A stretch of DNA of 64,000 nt from Riemerella anatipestifer (GTDB lineage: Bacteria; Bacteroidota; Bacteroidia; Flavobacteriales; Weeksellaceae), in NCBI RefSeq assembly GCF_009670965.2, contig NZ_CP073239.1:310001-374000 (forward strand). Direction: 5' to 3'. The notes under the pieces were generated by a model that worked only from the letters and a program-made list of their open reading frames with translations, was not told the DNA's origin and made no database searches. Below are positions 46,041-53,765 of the stretch, piece after piece; position 1 is the first letter of the stretch; every line of letters begins with the position of its first letter. The translations under genes were made by a program, and so were the position numbers.

Positions 46041-46801
46041 TAGCTTAAAAATAATTGGGTTGATACAAGTTCGGCAATAATAATTGCCACCATAGTCCAA
46101 ACTACCGCCTGGGTACTAGCTCTACCTACTTCTAAAGACCCTCCTTTTACATTATAACCAAAATAAGCTGGAATTGTAGCAATAAGGAACGCAAACACCA
46201 CCGTTTTAAAAAAGGCATACCATATAAAATAGTCTGGGATATATCTTTGTATACCTGTAATATAGTCGGCTTCTGTCCAATTACCCGTAGCAACACCTGC
46301 TAAATAGCCTCCATAAATACCAAAAACAATACTAATGGCTATGAGTAATGGGTTAAAAATAACATTGGCTACTATCTTTGGAAGAATCAAAAAGTTAGGG
46401 GAATTAACACCCATAATATCTAAAGCATCTATCTGCTCCGTTACTCTCATCGTTCCTATACTAGACGCTATATAAGACCCTACTTTACCTGCCAAAATAA
46501 GGCTAATGATAGTAGGTGAAAACTCTAAAATAAGTACTACCTTAGTAGCATAACCTATAAAGTACAGTGGAATGGGAATGGTAGATGCCTTAAAGTTATT
46601 ATACATTTGTATTGCGACTACAGCCCCCACAAATATGGAAGTAAATAATACCAAACCAAAAGAGTTAACGCCTAAATCGTTAATCTCTCTCATCAAGAGT
46701 TTAAAAAAAATATTATGTTTCTGCGGGCGTTTTATTACTTTTCCTAGTAACAAAACATATTCTCCCACAGAGGTAAGCATTCTTTTTGACAACTTTAACA
46801 T
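46040..46801 (-). CDS. mlaE: ABC transporter permease, MlaE family
   Basis: A 253-residue inner-membrane protein with about five hydrophobic segments and the MlaE motif block MRVTEQIDALDIMG. TAATG overlap with mlaF. No MlaD-like gene follows; the third gene is a beta-barrel protein. A near-consensus -7 element (TAACTTCG) lies 5 bases upstream of the start. Confidence 0.9.
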   Translation of the reverse strand: MLKLSKRMLTSVGEYVLLLGKVIKRPQKHNIFFKLLMREINDLGVNSFGLVLFTSIFVGAVVAIQMYNNFKASTIPIPLYFIGYATKVVLILEFSPTIISLILAGKVGSYIASSIGTMRVTEQIDALDIMGVNSPNFLILPKIVANVIFNPLLIAISIVFGIYGGYLAGVATGNWTEADYITGIQRYIPDYFIWYAFFKTVVFAFLIATIPAYFGYNVKGGSLEVGRASTQAVVWTMVAIIIAELVSTQLFLS

Positions 46802-46839
46802 TCTGCGAAGTTAATATTTTTAATTGATATTTTCAGTAA

Positions 46840-48171
46840 CTACTGAGCATTTTCGTCTCCTCTGATAATCAAAAAAATGGTTTTTAATATAATTACGATA
46901 TCTAAACTTATGCTCCAATTTTTAATATAAAAAACATCGGCTAGTAGCCTTTTTTTCATCTTTTCATCTAGATTTTCTCCACCATCACCTCTCAAACCAT
47001 TTACTTGAGCTAACCCTGTTATCCCTGGTTTTACTAAACTTCGTGTACTGTATTGTTCTATCTGAGATTTATAAAAATCATCTACAGAAAGCATATGAGG
47101 GCGTGGACCTACCACAGACATATCCCCGAATAGAACATTTATAAATTGAGGCATCTCATCAAGGCTGGTTTTTCTAAGAAACCTTCCCACTTTTGTAACT
47201 CTTTTCTCACAAGATTGATAGTCATCAACCATTGTTCTGAATTTAAAACATTGGAAGACTTTCGCCCGATAACCATATCTTTTTTGTATAAATAAGATAG
47301 GACTACCGCTTTCTAACCAAATAAAAAATGAGATAATAGGGAAAAGCCAAATACCCACAAACACCAATACTAAAATTGAAAATAAAATATCAAATAACCT
47401 TTTAATTATTTGATTACTAACAAAACTTAGCGGATATCTTTCTGGAATAAGCACAGGCGATACTCCAAAATATTGAAGATGGTAGTTAAAAAAACTTTGG
47501 TTAAAGGTGTTAGGTACAAGATTTACATTAACTTTATGTATTTCTGCTAGTTTTAGTATTTTTTTTATTTGATGAGTTTCATTTTCTGAAGATAAAAATA
47601 ATGTATCTATGCCATTGATTTTCCAAAAAAGAGTAAGCTCTTGCTCAGTGATATTTCCATTAAAACTATATACTTTATAGCCATAATCCTTACGCTCTAG
47701 AAGAGTTTGTTTTAAAATGGTAGAAAGATTATCATCTGAAAAAAACATCACATTTCTGTGATTTTTACCTAGACTTCTATAATATTTAAGAAGAAAAAAA
47801 GTAAACGACTTAAATGATAATATCAAAATCAAGAAATATCCCCAAAAAGTTAATTCATTTTGACTGAAATTTACTTTTGTAGACAATAACTCCAGCATCC
47901 ATATTCCTAAAAAGAAAAACAAAGTATGTTTTAAAATCCTCTCTAAATGAAGTGTATAGGTAAGTGTGCGAGGCACATGATACAAACGAGTGTAACCACT
48001 TAATAATCCCCAAAATACACAAACAATAGACAAGAAAATAAGGCTTTCAGTTCTCCACAGCCATTCTCCTTCTTTATTAGGGAAAAGTATATAAAAACAA
48101 GTAATTATAGCAAAAACATCTGCTCCTATAAATAAAAATTTTAAATATCTAGAATAGCGGATATTCTGCAT
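46840..48171 (-). CDS. polyprenyl-phosphate sugar-1-phosphate transferase (WcaJ-like)
   Basis: 443 residues starting capsule or exopolysaccharide synthesis by moving a sugar phosphate onto undecaprenyl phosphate. Four to five N-terminal membrane helices, a central soluble region, then the bacterial sugar transferase domain: RLFDILFSILVL membrane hairpin, FRTMVDDYQ, LRKTSLDEMPQFINVL and GITGLAQVNGLRG. No other capsule genes are adjacent, so it may serve several loci. The substrate sugar is not evident. Confidence 0.88.
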   Translation of the reverse strand: MQNIRYSRYLKFLFIGADVFAIITCFYILFPNKEGEWLWRTESLIFLSIVCVFWGLLSGYTRLYHVPRTLTYTLHLERILKHTLFFFLGIWMLELLSTKVNFSQNELTFWGYFLILILSFKSFTFFLLKYYRSLGKNHRNVMFFSDDNLSTILKQTLLERKDYGYKVYSFNGNITEQELTLFWKINGIDTLFLSSENETHQIKKILKLAEIHKVNVNLVPNTFNQSFFNYHLQYFGVSPVLIPERYPLSFVSNQIIKRLFDILFSILVLVFVGIWLFPIISFFIWLESGSPILFIQKRYGYRAKVFQCFKFRTMVDDYQSCEKRVTKVGRFLRKTSLDEMPQFINVLFGDMSVVGPRPHMLSVDDFYKSQIEQYSTRSLVKPGITGLAQVNGLRGDGGENLDEKMKKRLLADVFYIKNWSISLDIVIILKTIFLIIRGDENAQ

Positions 48172-48178
48172 TCGTATA

Positions 48179-48808
48179 CTATGGGATATTAAGATATTTG
48201 TGCGTTTGTACCGAAGCCTGCCATTTAGGATTTTCTAAAATATAATCGGTTATTTTAGGATACATTTCATCTCTTTTACTCCATTCGCTTTGGAGATAAA
48301 ATTTACAATTTTGAGAAACTTTAGAGGCTTGTTCTTCAGCAAACTTAAAATCGTGATTATTGAAAACAATTACTTTTAACTCATTTGCCTTTGCATATAT
48401 ACTTTCTTTAGGCAAACCTGTTTTCTTAGGAGAAAGGCAAACCCAGTCTATATGCCCAGTCATTTCATAAGCACCAGAAGTTTCTATGTGTATAGTGCAA
48501 CCTAAGTCTTTTAATTTTTTTGTAAGTATTTCTAAATTCCACATAAGTGGCTCTCCACCTGTCAAAACAATGGTTTTAGAATGGTTTGCTGCTATTTGGG
48601 CTACTTCTTCTGCGTCCATTAAAGGATGCAAGTTAGGATCCCAACTTTCTTTAACATCACACCAATGACAACCAACATCACAACCTCCTAAACGAATAAA
48701 ATATGCCGCTTTGCCCGTATGTGCACCTTCGCCTTGTATTGTATAGAAATGCTCCATTACAGGGAGTAGCTTCCCTAACTTTAGTAATTCTTTTTCAGTA
48801 TTAGTCAT
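48179..48808 (-). CDS. queE: 7-carboxy-7-deazaguanine synthase
   Basis: Radical SAM enzyme for queuosine synthesis. About 209 residues. The FYTIQGEGAHTGKAAYF block precedes the cluster-binding CX3CX2C (CDVGCHWC), and VLTGGEPLM follows for SAM binding. Candidate starts are ATG at 48811 and 48808; the longer frame from 48871 has a hydrophobic extension not found in the family. It lies 7 bases upstream of the sugar transferase gene on the same strand, so they may be co-transcribed. Confidence 0.93.
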   Translation of the reverse strand: MTNTEKELLKLGKLLPVMEHFYTIQGEGAHTGKAAYFIRLGGCDVGCHWCDVKESWDPNLHPLMDAEEVAQIAANHSKTIVLTGGEPLMWNLEILTKKLKDLGCTIHIETSGAYEMTGHIDWVCLSPKKTGLPKESIYAKANELKVIVFNNHDFKFAEEQASKVSQNCKFYLQSEWSKRDEMYPKITDYILENPKWQASVQTHKYLNIP

Positions 48809-48882
48809 CATTAAAAACCTATTCTTTTGAACGTGTAAATTGTAAAAACCTACATAGAAGATTATAAACACAAAATCTACTA

Positions 48883-48890
48883 CAAAAGTA
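48883..48890 (-). promoter_or_regulatory. -7 promoter element of queE
   Basis: TACTTTTG on the minus strand matches TAnnTTTG. It lies upstream of all candidate start codons. Confidence 0.5.
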
Positions 48891-48960
48891 GTGATTTTAA
48901 CTTAAGCCACTAGGAAATATTAAGGAAAAACGCAATAATATCGTAATAATAATAGAAGAC

Positions 48961-49485
48961 TTATACCTCAAATACTTCTAGAAGTCCTTCTGGCAATTGC
49001 ATAGAAATTACTTTTTCATCTCTATTAACCTTCAGAATCCAATCTTTGATAATAGGAATGATAACTTCCTTACCTTGATTATTAAGAATAAAATAGTGTT
49101 GTGTGGTTTGGTCGTTAATCTCTTTGATTGAACCACAGAAGTTTTCAGATTCGTCAAAGATGTCAAAACCTATTACTTCGTGGTAATAGAATTGGTTACC
49201 GTCTAGCGGAGGTAAAGTAGAAAGTGGTAAAAAAACACTTTTACCCAGTGCTTGTTCTACCATAGCATCCGACACATTTTTAAAAGTAATGATTTTAGAG
49301 TCTGATTTTTGCCACTGCTGTTTTTCTATAAAAAAAGGAACCAATAACCCGTTGATTTCAACGAATATTGATTCCAATTTGTTGTAGAATTCGGGTTGGT
49401 CTGTATCTAACTTCAAGATAACATTCCCCGAAAGACCATGCTTACGAGTGATTTTTCCAAGAAAATAGCAATCCTCCTTTCGCAT
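48961..49485 (-). CDS. rimM: 16S rRNA processing protein RimM
   Basis: 174 residues; helps mature the 3' head region of 16S rRNA by binding S19. An N-terminal RimM domain (CYFLGKITRKHGLSGNVILK) and a C-terminal PRC-barrel domain (FYYHEVIGFDIFD, EVIIPIIKDWI) are visible. Located 16 bases after rpsP, the conserved arrangement. Confidence 0.94.
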   Translation of the reverse strand: MRKEDCYFLGKITRKHGLSGNVILKLDTDQPEFYNKLESIFVEINGLLVPFFIEKQQWQKSDSKIITFKNVSDAMVEQALGKSVFLPLSTLPPLDGNQFYYHEVIGFDIFDESENFCGSIKEINDQTTQHYFILNNQGKEVIIPIIKDWILKVNRDEKVISMQLPEGLLEVFEV

Positions 49486-49501
49486 GATTAAATTTTAATT
49501 C

Positions 49502-50035
49502 TTAAGCTTCTGCTTCGTTTCCTTCAGTTGCAGGAGCTTCTGTACTTTCTTCAGCAACTTCTTCTGCTGGTTCTGCAGTAGCTTCAGCTTCTTTTCTAGC
49601 ATTTAGTCTAGCCTCGCTTACTTTTTGCTCAGCTTCTAGTGCCGCTTTCTTAGCTTCTTCTTTAGATTTAGCTAAGTTTTCTTTTTTACCTTGTACTTTA
49701 GCTTCTTTTTCTTCTAACCAAGCATTGAATCTCTTCTCTGCTTCAGCTTCATCAAAAGCACCTTTAGCTACTCCTCCAAGTAAGTGTTTCTTGTAAAGAG
49801 CACCTTTGTACGATAAGATAGCTCTAGCGGTATCCGTAGGCTGAGCTCCTTTGTTTAACCAATCTACCGCTGCATTTACATCTAAATCAATAGTAGCTGG
49901 GTTAGTAATTGGGTTGTAAGTTCCTAGTTTTTGGATGAATCTACCATCTCTTTTAGCTCTAGAATCTGCAACCACGATGTGGTAAAACGGTTTTCCTTTT
50001 TTACCGTGTCTTTGTAATCTAATTTTTACTGACAT
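49502..50035 (-). CDS. rpsP: 30S ribosomal protein S16 with Ala/Glu-rich tail
   Basis: 177 residues. The first about 80 are the normal S16 ([34 protein letters not shown]). The remaining about 95 are a Lys/Ala/Glu-rich helical extension ending in a Glu/Ala tail, a feature seen in Bacteroidota S16 and of unknown role. Leads a transcript with rimM from a strong promoter. Confidence 0.96.
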   Translation of the reverse strand: MSVKIRLQRHGKKGKPFYHIVVADSRAKRDGRFIQKLGTYNPITNPATIDLDVNAAVDWLNKGAQPTDTARAILSYKGALYKKHLLGGVAKGAFDEAEAEKRFNAWLEEKEAKVQGKKENLAKSKEEAKKAALEAEQKVSEARLNARKEAEATAEPAEEVAEESTEAPATEGNEAEA

Positions 50036-50081
50036 AAAATATTGATTTTATGGGATCTCGTCCCTGTTAATAATTAGTTGG

Positions 50082-50112
50082 CAAAAGTAGTATTTTTTTT
50101 TGAACTAACCAA
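50082..50112 (-). promoter_or_regulatory. promoter of rpsP-rimM
   Basis: Minus strand: TACTTTTG at 50089-50082 and TTG at 50112-50110 with a 20-base spacer, a full match to the Bacteroidota promoter. Confidence 0.7.
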
Positions 50113-50120
50113 CACAAAAT

Positions 50121-50474
50121 TTACTGTTTTATAATTTGTGTAACCTGTTGAGTATTATCACTTAGAGTATATTTTATAAGATACTTACCGTATATAAGCT
50201 TGTCTAATCTAATTTCAACATAATTTGAATTAGGAAAAACCTCCATCACCTGAGCTCCAACTATAGAGTAAAAAGTAACACTTTTAACCCTTGTTGATGG
50301 ATTTTTAGTTTTTAATACAATGAAATCTTTAGCTGGGTTAGGGTAAGCTACCACAAGAACATCATCAGATTTTTGTTGATTATTGATATAATCTCTCACA
50401 TTCTGAGCCTTCATTATAGAAGGTAATCCAAAAAATGCAATTGATAAAAATATAGAGAATAAAAATTGTTTCAT
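50121..50474 (-). CDS. minimal T9SS sorting-domain protein
   Basis: 117 residues: a signal peptide (about 1-23, ending IMKAQ), a linker of about 20 residues, then a complete type A C-terminal sorting domain (VVAYPNPAKDFIVLKT to the end, with the KYLIKYTLSDNTQQVTQIIKQ-like strand). There is no cargo domain. Such a domain normally directs a protein through the type IX secretion system to the surface; here the sorting domain itself is nearly the whole protein. Confidence 0.8.
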   Translation of the reverse strand: MKQFLFSIFLSIAFFGLPSIMKAQNVRDYINNQQKSDDVLVVAYPNPAKDFIVLKTKNPSTRVKSVTFYSIVGAQVMEVFPNSNYVEIRLDKLIYGKYLIKYTLSDNTQQVTQIIKQ

Positions 50475-50496
50475 AGTATTGATTTAAAAATATTTA

Positions 50497-50504
50497 CAAA
50501 TATA
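50497..50504 (-). promoter_or_regulatory. -7 promoter element of the T9SS-domain gene
   Basis: TATATTTG on the minus strand matches TAnnTTTG, 22 bases before the start codon. Confidence 0.55.
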
Positions 50505-50551
50505 TCTAAAATAAAATCAGCTTACAAGATTTAATTCTGCTAAAGTCTTGT

Positions 50552-50559
50552 TAAATTTG
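50552..50559 (+). promoter_or_regulatory. -7 promoter element of hemB
   Basis: TAAATTTG matches TAnnTTTG, 22 bases before the hemB ATG. Confidence 0.55.
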
Positions 50560-50581
50560 CACAACAAATACAATTCCAAAA

Positions 50582-51574
50582 ATGATTATATATTCAAGAA
50601 ATAGAAGGTTAAGACAAAACGACAGTTTTAGAAGTCTTGTGAGAGAAAGCCATCTTTCTGCATCAGATTTTGTAATGCCTATGTTTGTGATGGAAGGAGA
50701 AAAAAGACAAGAAGCTATTTCATCTATGCCAGGCATCTATCGTAGAAGTATAGATTTGACGGTGGAAGAATGCAAAGAACTATTTTCTCTAGGCGTAAAA
50801 GCAGTTAATATCTATATGAAGGTTTCAGACCATCTTAAAGATAACACAGGAAAGGAAGCGTGGAATCCTAATGGGTTGATGCAAAACACTATACGAGCTA
50901 TTAAGGACGCAGTTCCAGAAATGGTAGTAATGCCTGATGTCGCTTTAGACCCTTATTCCATCTACGGACACGATGGTATTGTAACCAATGGTGTGGTGGA
51001 TAATGATGCTACGGTGGAGGCCTTGGTTAAAATGTCTATTTCACAAGCCGAAGCTGGAGCAGATATTGTAGCTCCAAGTGATATGATGGACGGTAGAGTA
51101 ATGGCTATAAGAGAAGGATTAGAGGAAAATGGATTTCATAATGTAGGTATTTTGTCTTATGCGGCTAAATATGCTAGTTATTTTTATGGACCTTTCAGAA
51201 GTGCGTTGGATAGTGCTCCGAAGGAAACTGCAAATATTCCTAAGGATAAAAAAACTTATCAAATGGATTTTCATAATACTAGAGAAGCTATAAACGAGGT
51301 AATTAAAGATGTAGAAGAAGGGGCTGATATTATTATGATAAAACCAGGTATGCCTTACTTAGATATCGTTTCTAAAGTTAGAGAGCTAATAGATGTTCCT
51401 ATTGCCGTGTATCAAGTAAGTGGAGAGTATGCTATGCTAAAAGCCGCTTCGCAGAATGGCTGGCTAGATAATGATAAAGTCTTAATCGAAAGCCTTACTT
51501 GCTTTAAGAGAGCCGGAGCTGATATGATTTTCACCTATGCAGCAAAAGAAGCTGCAATGCTTCTACAGAAATAA
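50582..51574 (+). CDS. hemB: porphobilinogen synthase
   Basis: Tetrapyrrole synthesis: condenses two 5-aminolevulinate molecules. 330 residues. Schiff-base lysines lie in SYAAKYASYFYGPFR and IMIKPGMPYLD. The metal loop reads DVALDPYSIYGHDG (119-132), with Asp in place of the zinc-binding Cys, so it belongs to the Mg-dependent class. Single gene with its own promoter and terminator. Confidence 0.95.
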   Translation: MIIYSRNRRLRQNDSFRSLVRESHLSASDFVMPMFVMEGEKRQEAISSMPGIYRRSIDLTVEECKELFSLGVKAVNIYMKVSDHLKDNTGKEAWNPNGLMQNTIRAIKDAVPEMVVMPDVALDPYSIYGHDGIVTNGVVDNDATVEALVKMSISQAEAGADIVAPSDMMDGRVMAIREGLEENGFHNVGILSYAAKYASYFYGPFRSALDSAPKETANIPKDKKTYQMDFHNTREAINEVIKDVEEGADIIMIKPGMPYLDIVSKVRELIDVPIAVYQVSGEYAMLKAASQNGWLDNDKVLIESLTCFKRAGADMIFTYAAKEAAMLLQK

Positions 51575-51577
51575 AAC

Positions 51578-51610
51578 AAAATAGCGACCTGATTAACGGT
51601 CGCTATTTTT
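51578..51610. terminator. terminator between hemB and the lipoprotein gene
   Basis: AAAATAGCGACC, an 8-base loop, GGTCGCTATTTT and T: a perfect 12-bp stem between convergent genes. Confidence 0.88.
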
Positions 51611-51634
51611 ATTTATAATTATAATATAAACGAT

Positions 51635-52267
51635 TTATCTAAAAAAATCAATTAAATTAGTTCGATATACATCAAAATTTACAGTATCTTTTCTGTCGTA
51701 AAAAAGGTAACTCACACCTAATCTTTCATTCAAAATAACTTTGTAGAACTTTTTTTGAATTTCAATGTCAATTTCATCAGTATCAAGTGTATTTATTGAA
51801 TTTATTTTTCTAGATTTTATAACTTTATAATCTAGATTTTTTGATTTTAAATATTTTGTAAAACTCTCTAAATTAGTAAATTTATCAAAATCAGAATCAA
51901 GTCTGTATTCAAAATAAAAATTTCTAAAAACAATTTTATTATTTATCTCTAAATACGATAAATTTTTACCTTTTAATTCCTTATCAAAATAGTTGATGCT
52001 TTTTTTCCACTTGTGTCGCCTTATTATACCAAAAATTCTTTTGGGTAAATTTTCATCCTCTTCTAAAGGTTCTACAATCGTATAAATGTAAGAACGAAAA
52101 GAATCTATATCTTGTGGCTTGTTTCTAAAAAAACCATTATCATACTTATAATAATTATTTTTAGAAAATGGCTTGGTTTCGATAAATCCTAAATCTTGAT
52201 TTTTCTTTCTCTCTTGACAGGAGATAACAAGAATAAAGATGCTGATGTAATAGATAGTCGTTTTCAT
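51635..52267 (-). CDS. lipoprotein of unknown function
   Basis: 210 residues with a lipoprotein signal (MKTTIYYISIFILVISC, lipobox VISC). The mature part is Lys/Asn/Asp-rich with no recognised domain. Its ATG overlaps the stop of the frameshifted gene by 4 bases (ATGA), so the two formed a translationally coupled pair. An immunity-protein role is possible but is only inference. Very AT-rich compared with hemB and murI. Confidence 0.65.
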   Translation of the reverse strand: MKTTIYYISIFILVISCQERKKNQDLGFIETKPFSKNNYYKYDNGFFRNKPQDIDSFRSYIYTIVEPLEEDENLPKRIFGIIRRHKWKKSINYFDKELKGKNLSYLEINNKIVFRNFYFEYRLDSDFDKFTNLESFTKYLKSKNLDYKVIKSRKINSINTLDTDEIDIEIQKKFYKVILNERLGVSYLFYDRKDTVNFDVYRTNLIDFFR

Positions 52268-52726
52268 TCTATTTCAATAGTTGGTTCTTTTATATTTTTA
52301 ATATGCCCTGCTACAACTGTCTTTAACTCTAGAAATCTTCTCAAAGCAGAATCACCGCTATTACTATCATAACTAGAGTCTTTTACAGGTACCGGTATAA
52401 TGTTATTATATAAATTAAGACGTTGATTTATATAAACTTCATCATGCACTTCGGAGATTACCACAGGACCTCTAAAGTCGAATAGTTTGTCCGTGAGCTT
52501 CATCACATCATCTACCGTGCACAAATAGCTAATTAGAGAAATACTTTCTTGTAAAGCCTTTAACCAAGGATAGGCTTTTATAGCTATCGGAATAGATACA
52601 ATCCCTACAATTTTTTTTAAAATTATCCAGCATAGCCTTTTCTCCCTGAGCGATAGAATACACAAAAGACATATCCATACTGCGATTGTAGATAGACACC
52701 GTTTGTAAAAGCTTATAAAATTCGGA
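52264..52726 (-). pseudogene. frameshifted, 5'-truncated gene remnant
   Basis: The downstream frame covers 52264 to about 52620. Upstream of a run of eight A in coding sense (T8 at 52611-52618) the protein-like sequence continues in another frame (QTVSIYNRSMDMSF, then AQGEKAMLDNFKK) up to an in-frame stop at 52727-52729. Removing one base from the run joins the two frames as DNFKKIVGIVSIP. So it is either a decayed gene, a slippage-controlled gene, or a sequencing error. The 5' end also looks truncated, only 17 bases after murI. No family is recognised. Confidence 0.7.
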
Positions 52727-52742
52727 TTAGGTATTTATTATT

Positions 52743-53558
52743 TTAAAGTACTTTAAGTTCTAAATCTATACTCTTCCCAAAAAACTTTTTAGATATTTTT
52801 TCAAAGTTTTTGGTTAAATCAGAAAGGTAAAACTTCATCTCTGTTGTTTTCTGTTCAGAATTAAGTAAGTGGTGTTTTTCTAAAGAGATTTTAATGTAAT
52901 TAGCCACAATACTAGGCGAATCAATCACTCTTACTCTACTGCCATAATATTGCTTAATTTCCTCTAATAATAGTGGATAGTGTGTACACCCTAAAATCAG
53001 TGTTTCAATGTTCTTTAGCTTACTATTACTCAAATAATGATACAAAATAGAATGAGTAATAGGGTGATTCTTAAAACCTTCTTCTATTGCTGGAACTAAA
53101 AGTGGTGTGGCTAGTTCATCTACCTTGATAAATTTATTAAAGCGTCTGATACTTTTCTTATAAATCCCTGCATTTACAGTAGCTTTAGTTGCTATAACAC
53201 CCACATTAGTATGGATTTCATAAGCTATTTTCTCTGCAACAGGATTAACCACATCAAAAACAATAGCTCTATCCCCTACCAATTCTTTAACCTCTTTCAG
53301 TGCATTAGCCGTAGCAGAATTACAAGCGATTACAATGGCTTTACAGTTTTGCTCTAGTAAAAACTCAGCTATTTTTTCTGAAAATCTAACGATAGCTTCT
53401 TTAGATTTATCTCCATAAGGTAAATGTTTGGTATCCCCAAAATAAATGATATTTTCGTGAGGCATTTGCCTTTTGATTTCTTTGGCTACAGTAAGTCCTC
53501 CCACACCAGAATCAAACACGCCTATAGGTTGCTGAGGAGAGAGGTTATCTACCAACAT
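52743..53558 (-). CDS. murI: glutamate racemase
   Basis: Supplies D-glutamate for peptidoglycan. About 271 residues. PIGVFDSGVGGLTV opens the domain; catalytic Cys residues are in IVIACNSATANAL and LILGCTHYPLLL. The ATG at 53558 is chosen because the longer frame would start with TTG inside the promoter. Own promoter. Confidence 0.94.
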   Translation of the reverse strand: MLVDNLSPQQPIGVFDSGVGGLTVAKEIKRQMPHENIIYFGDTKHLPYGDKSKEAIVRFSEKIAEFLLEQNCKAIVIACNSATANALKEVKELVGDRAIVFDVVNPVAEKIAYEIHTNVGVIATKATVNAGIYKKSIRRFNKFIKVDELATPLLVPAIEEGFKNHPITHSILYHYLSNSKLKNIETLILGCTHYPLLLEEIKQYYGSRVRVIDSPSIVANYIKISLEKHHLLNSEQKTTEMKFYLSDLTKNFEKISKKFFGKSIDLELKVL

Positions 53559-53597
53559 TAAATGATTCGTATGTTTCAATGCTAATTCTTTAGATTG

Positions 53598-53605
53598 CAA
53601 AAATA
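53598..53605 (-). promoter_or_regulatory. -7 promoter element of murI
   Basis: TATTTTTG on the minus strand matches TAnnTTTG; it overlaps the upstream TTG of the longer frame and so favours the ATG at 53558. Confidence 0.5.
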
Positions 53606-53706
53606 AGGATTTTTAAAGTTGAACCTAAACTATTGTTAATAATAAAATCCTAAAAATAAATTTTTAAGGTCATAAAATCAGCCAATAGTAGCTTTATTAA
53701 AAATAA

Positions 53707-53737
53707 AAACTCCTAGACATAAAATCTAGGAGTTTTA
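53707..53737 (-). terminator. terminator of lpdA
   Basis: AAAACTCCTAGA, a 7-base loop, TCTAGGAGTTTT: a perfect 12-bp stem, 29 bases after the lpdA stop. Confidence 0.85.
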
Positions 53738-53765
53738 TATTTAAAAACAAGATTATAATTCTAAA

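Noticed and set aside
46806..46813. Promoter of mlaE
   Set aside because: TAACTTCG has one mismatch in the conserved TTTG part; mentioned in the gene entry but too weak for a separate feature.
48812..48871. Longer queE start at 48871
   Set aside because: The extension is hydrophobic and absent from the family; the ATG codons at 48808 and 48811 fit better.
53559..53600. Longer murI start at 53600
   Set aside because: It is a TTG codon inside the TATTTTTG promoter element; the ATG at 53558 gives the normal protein.
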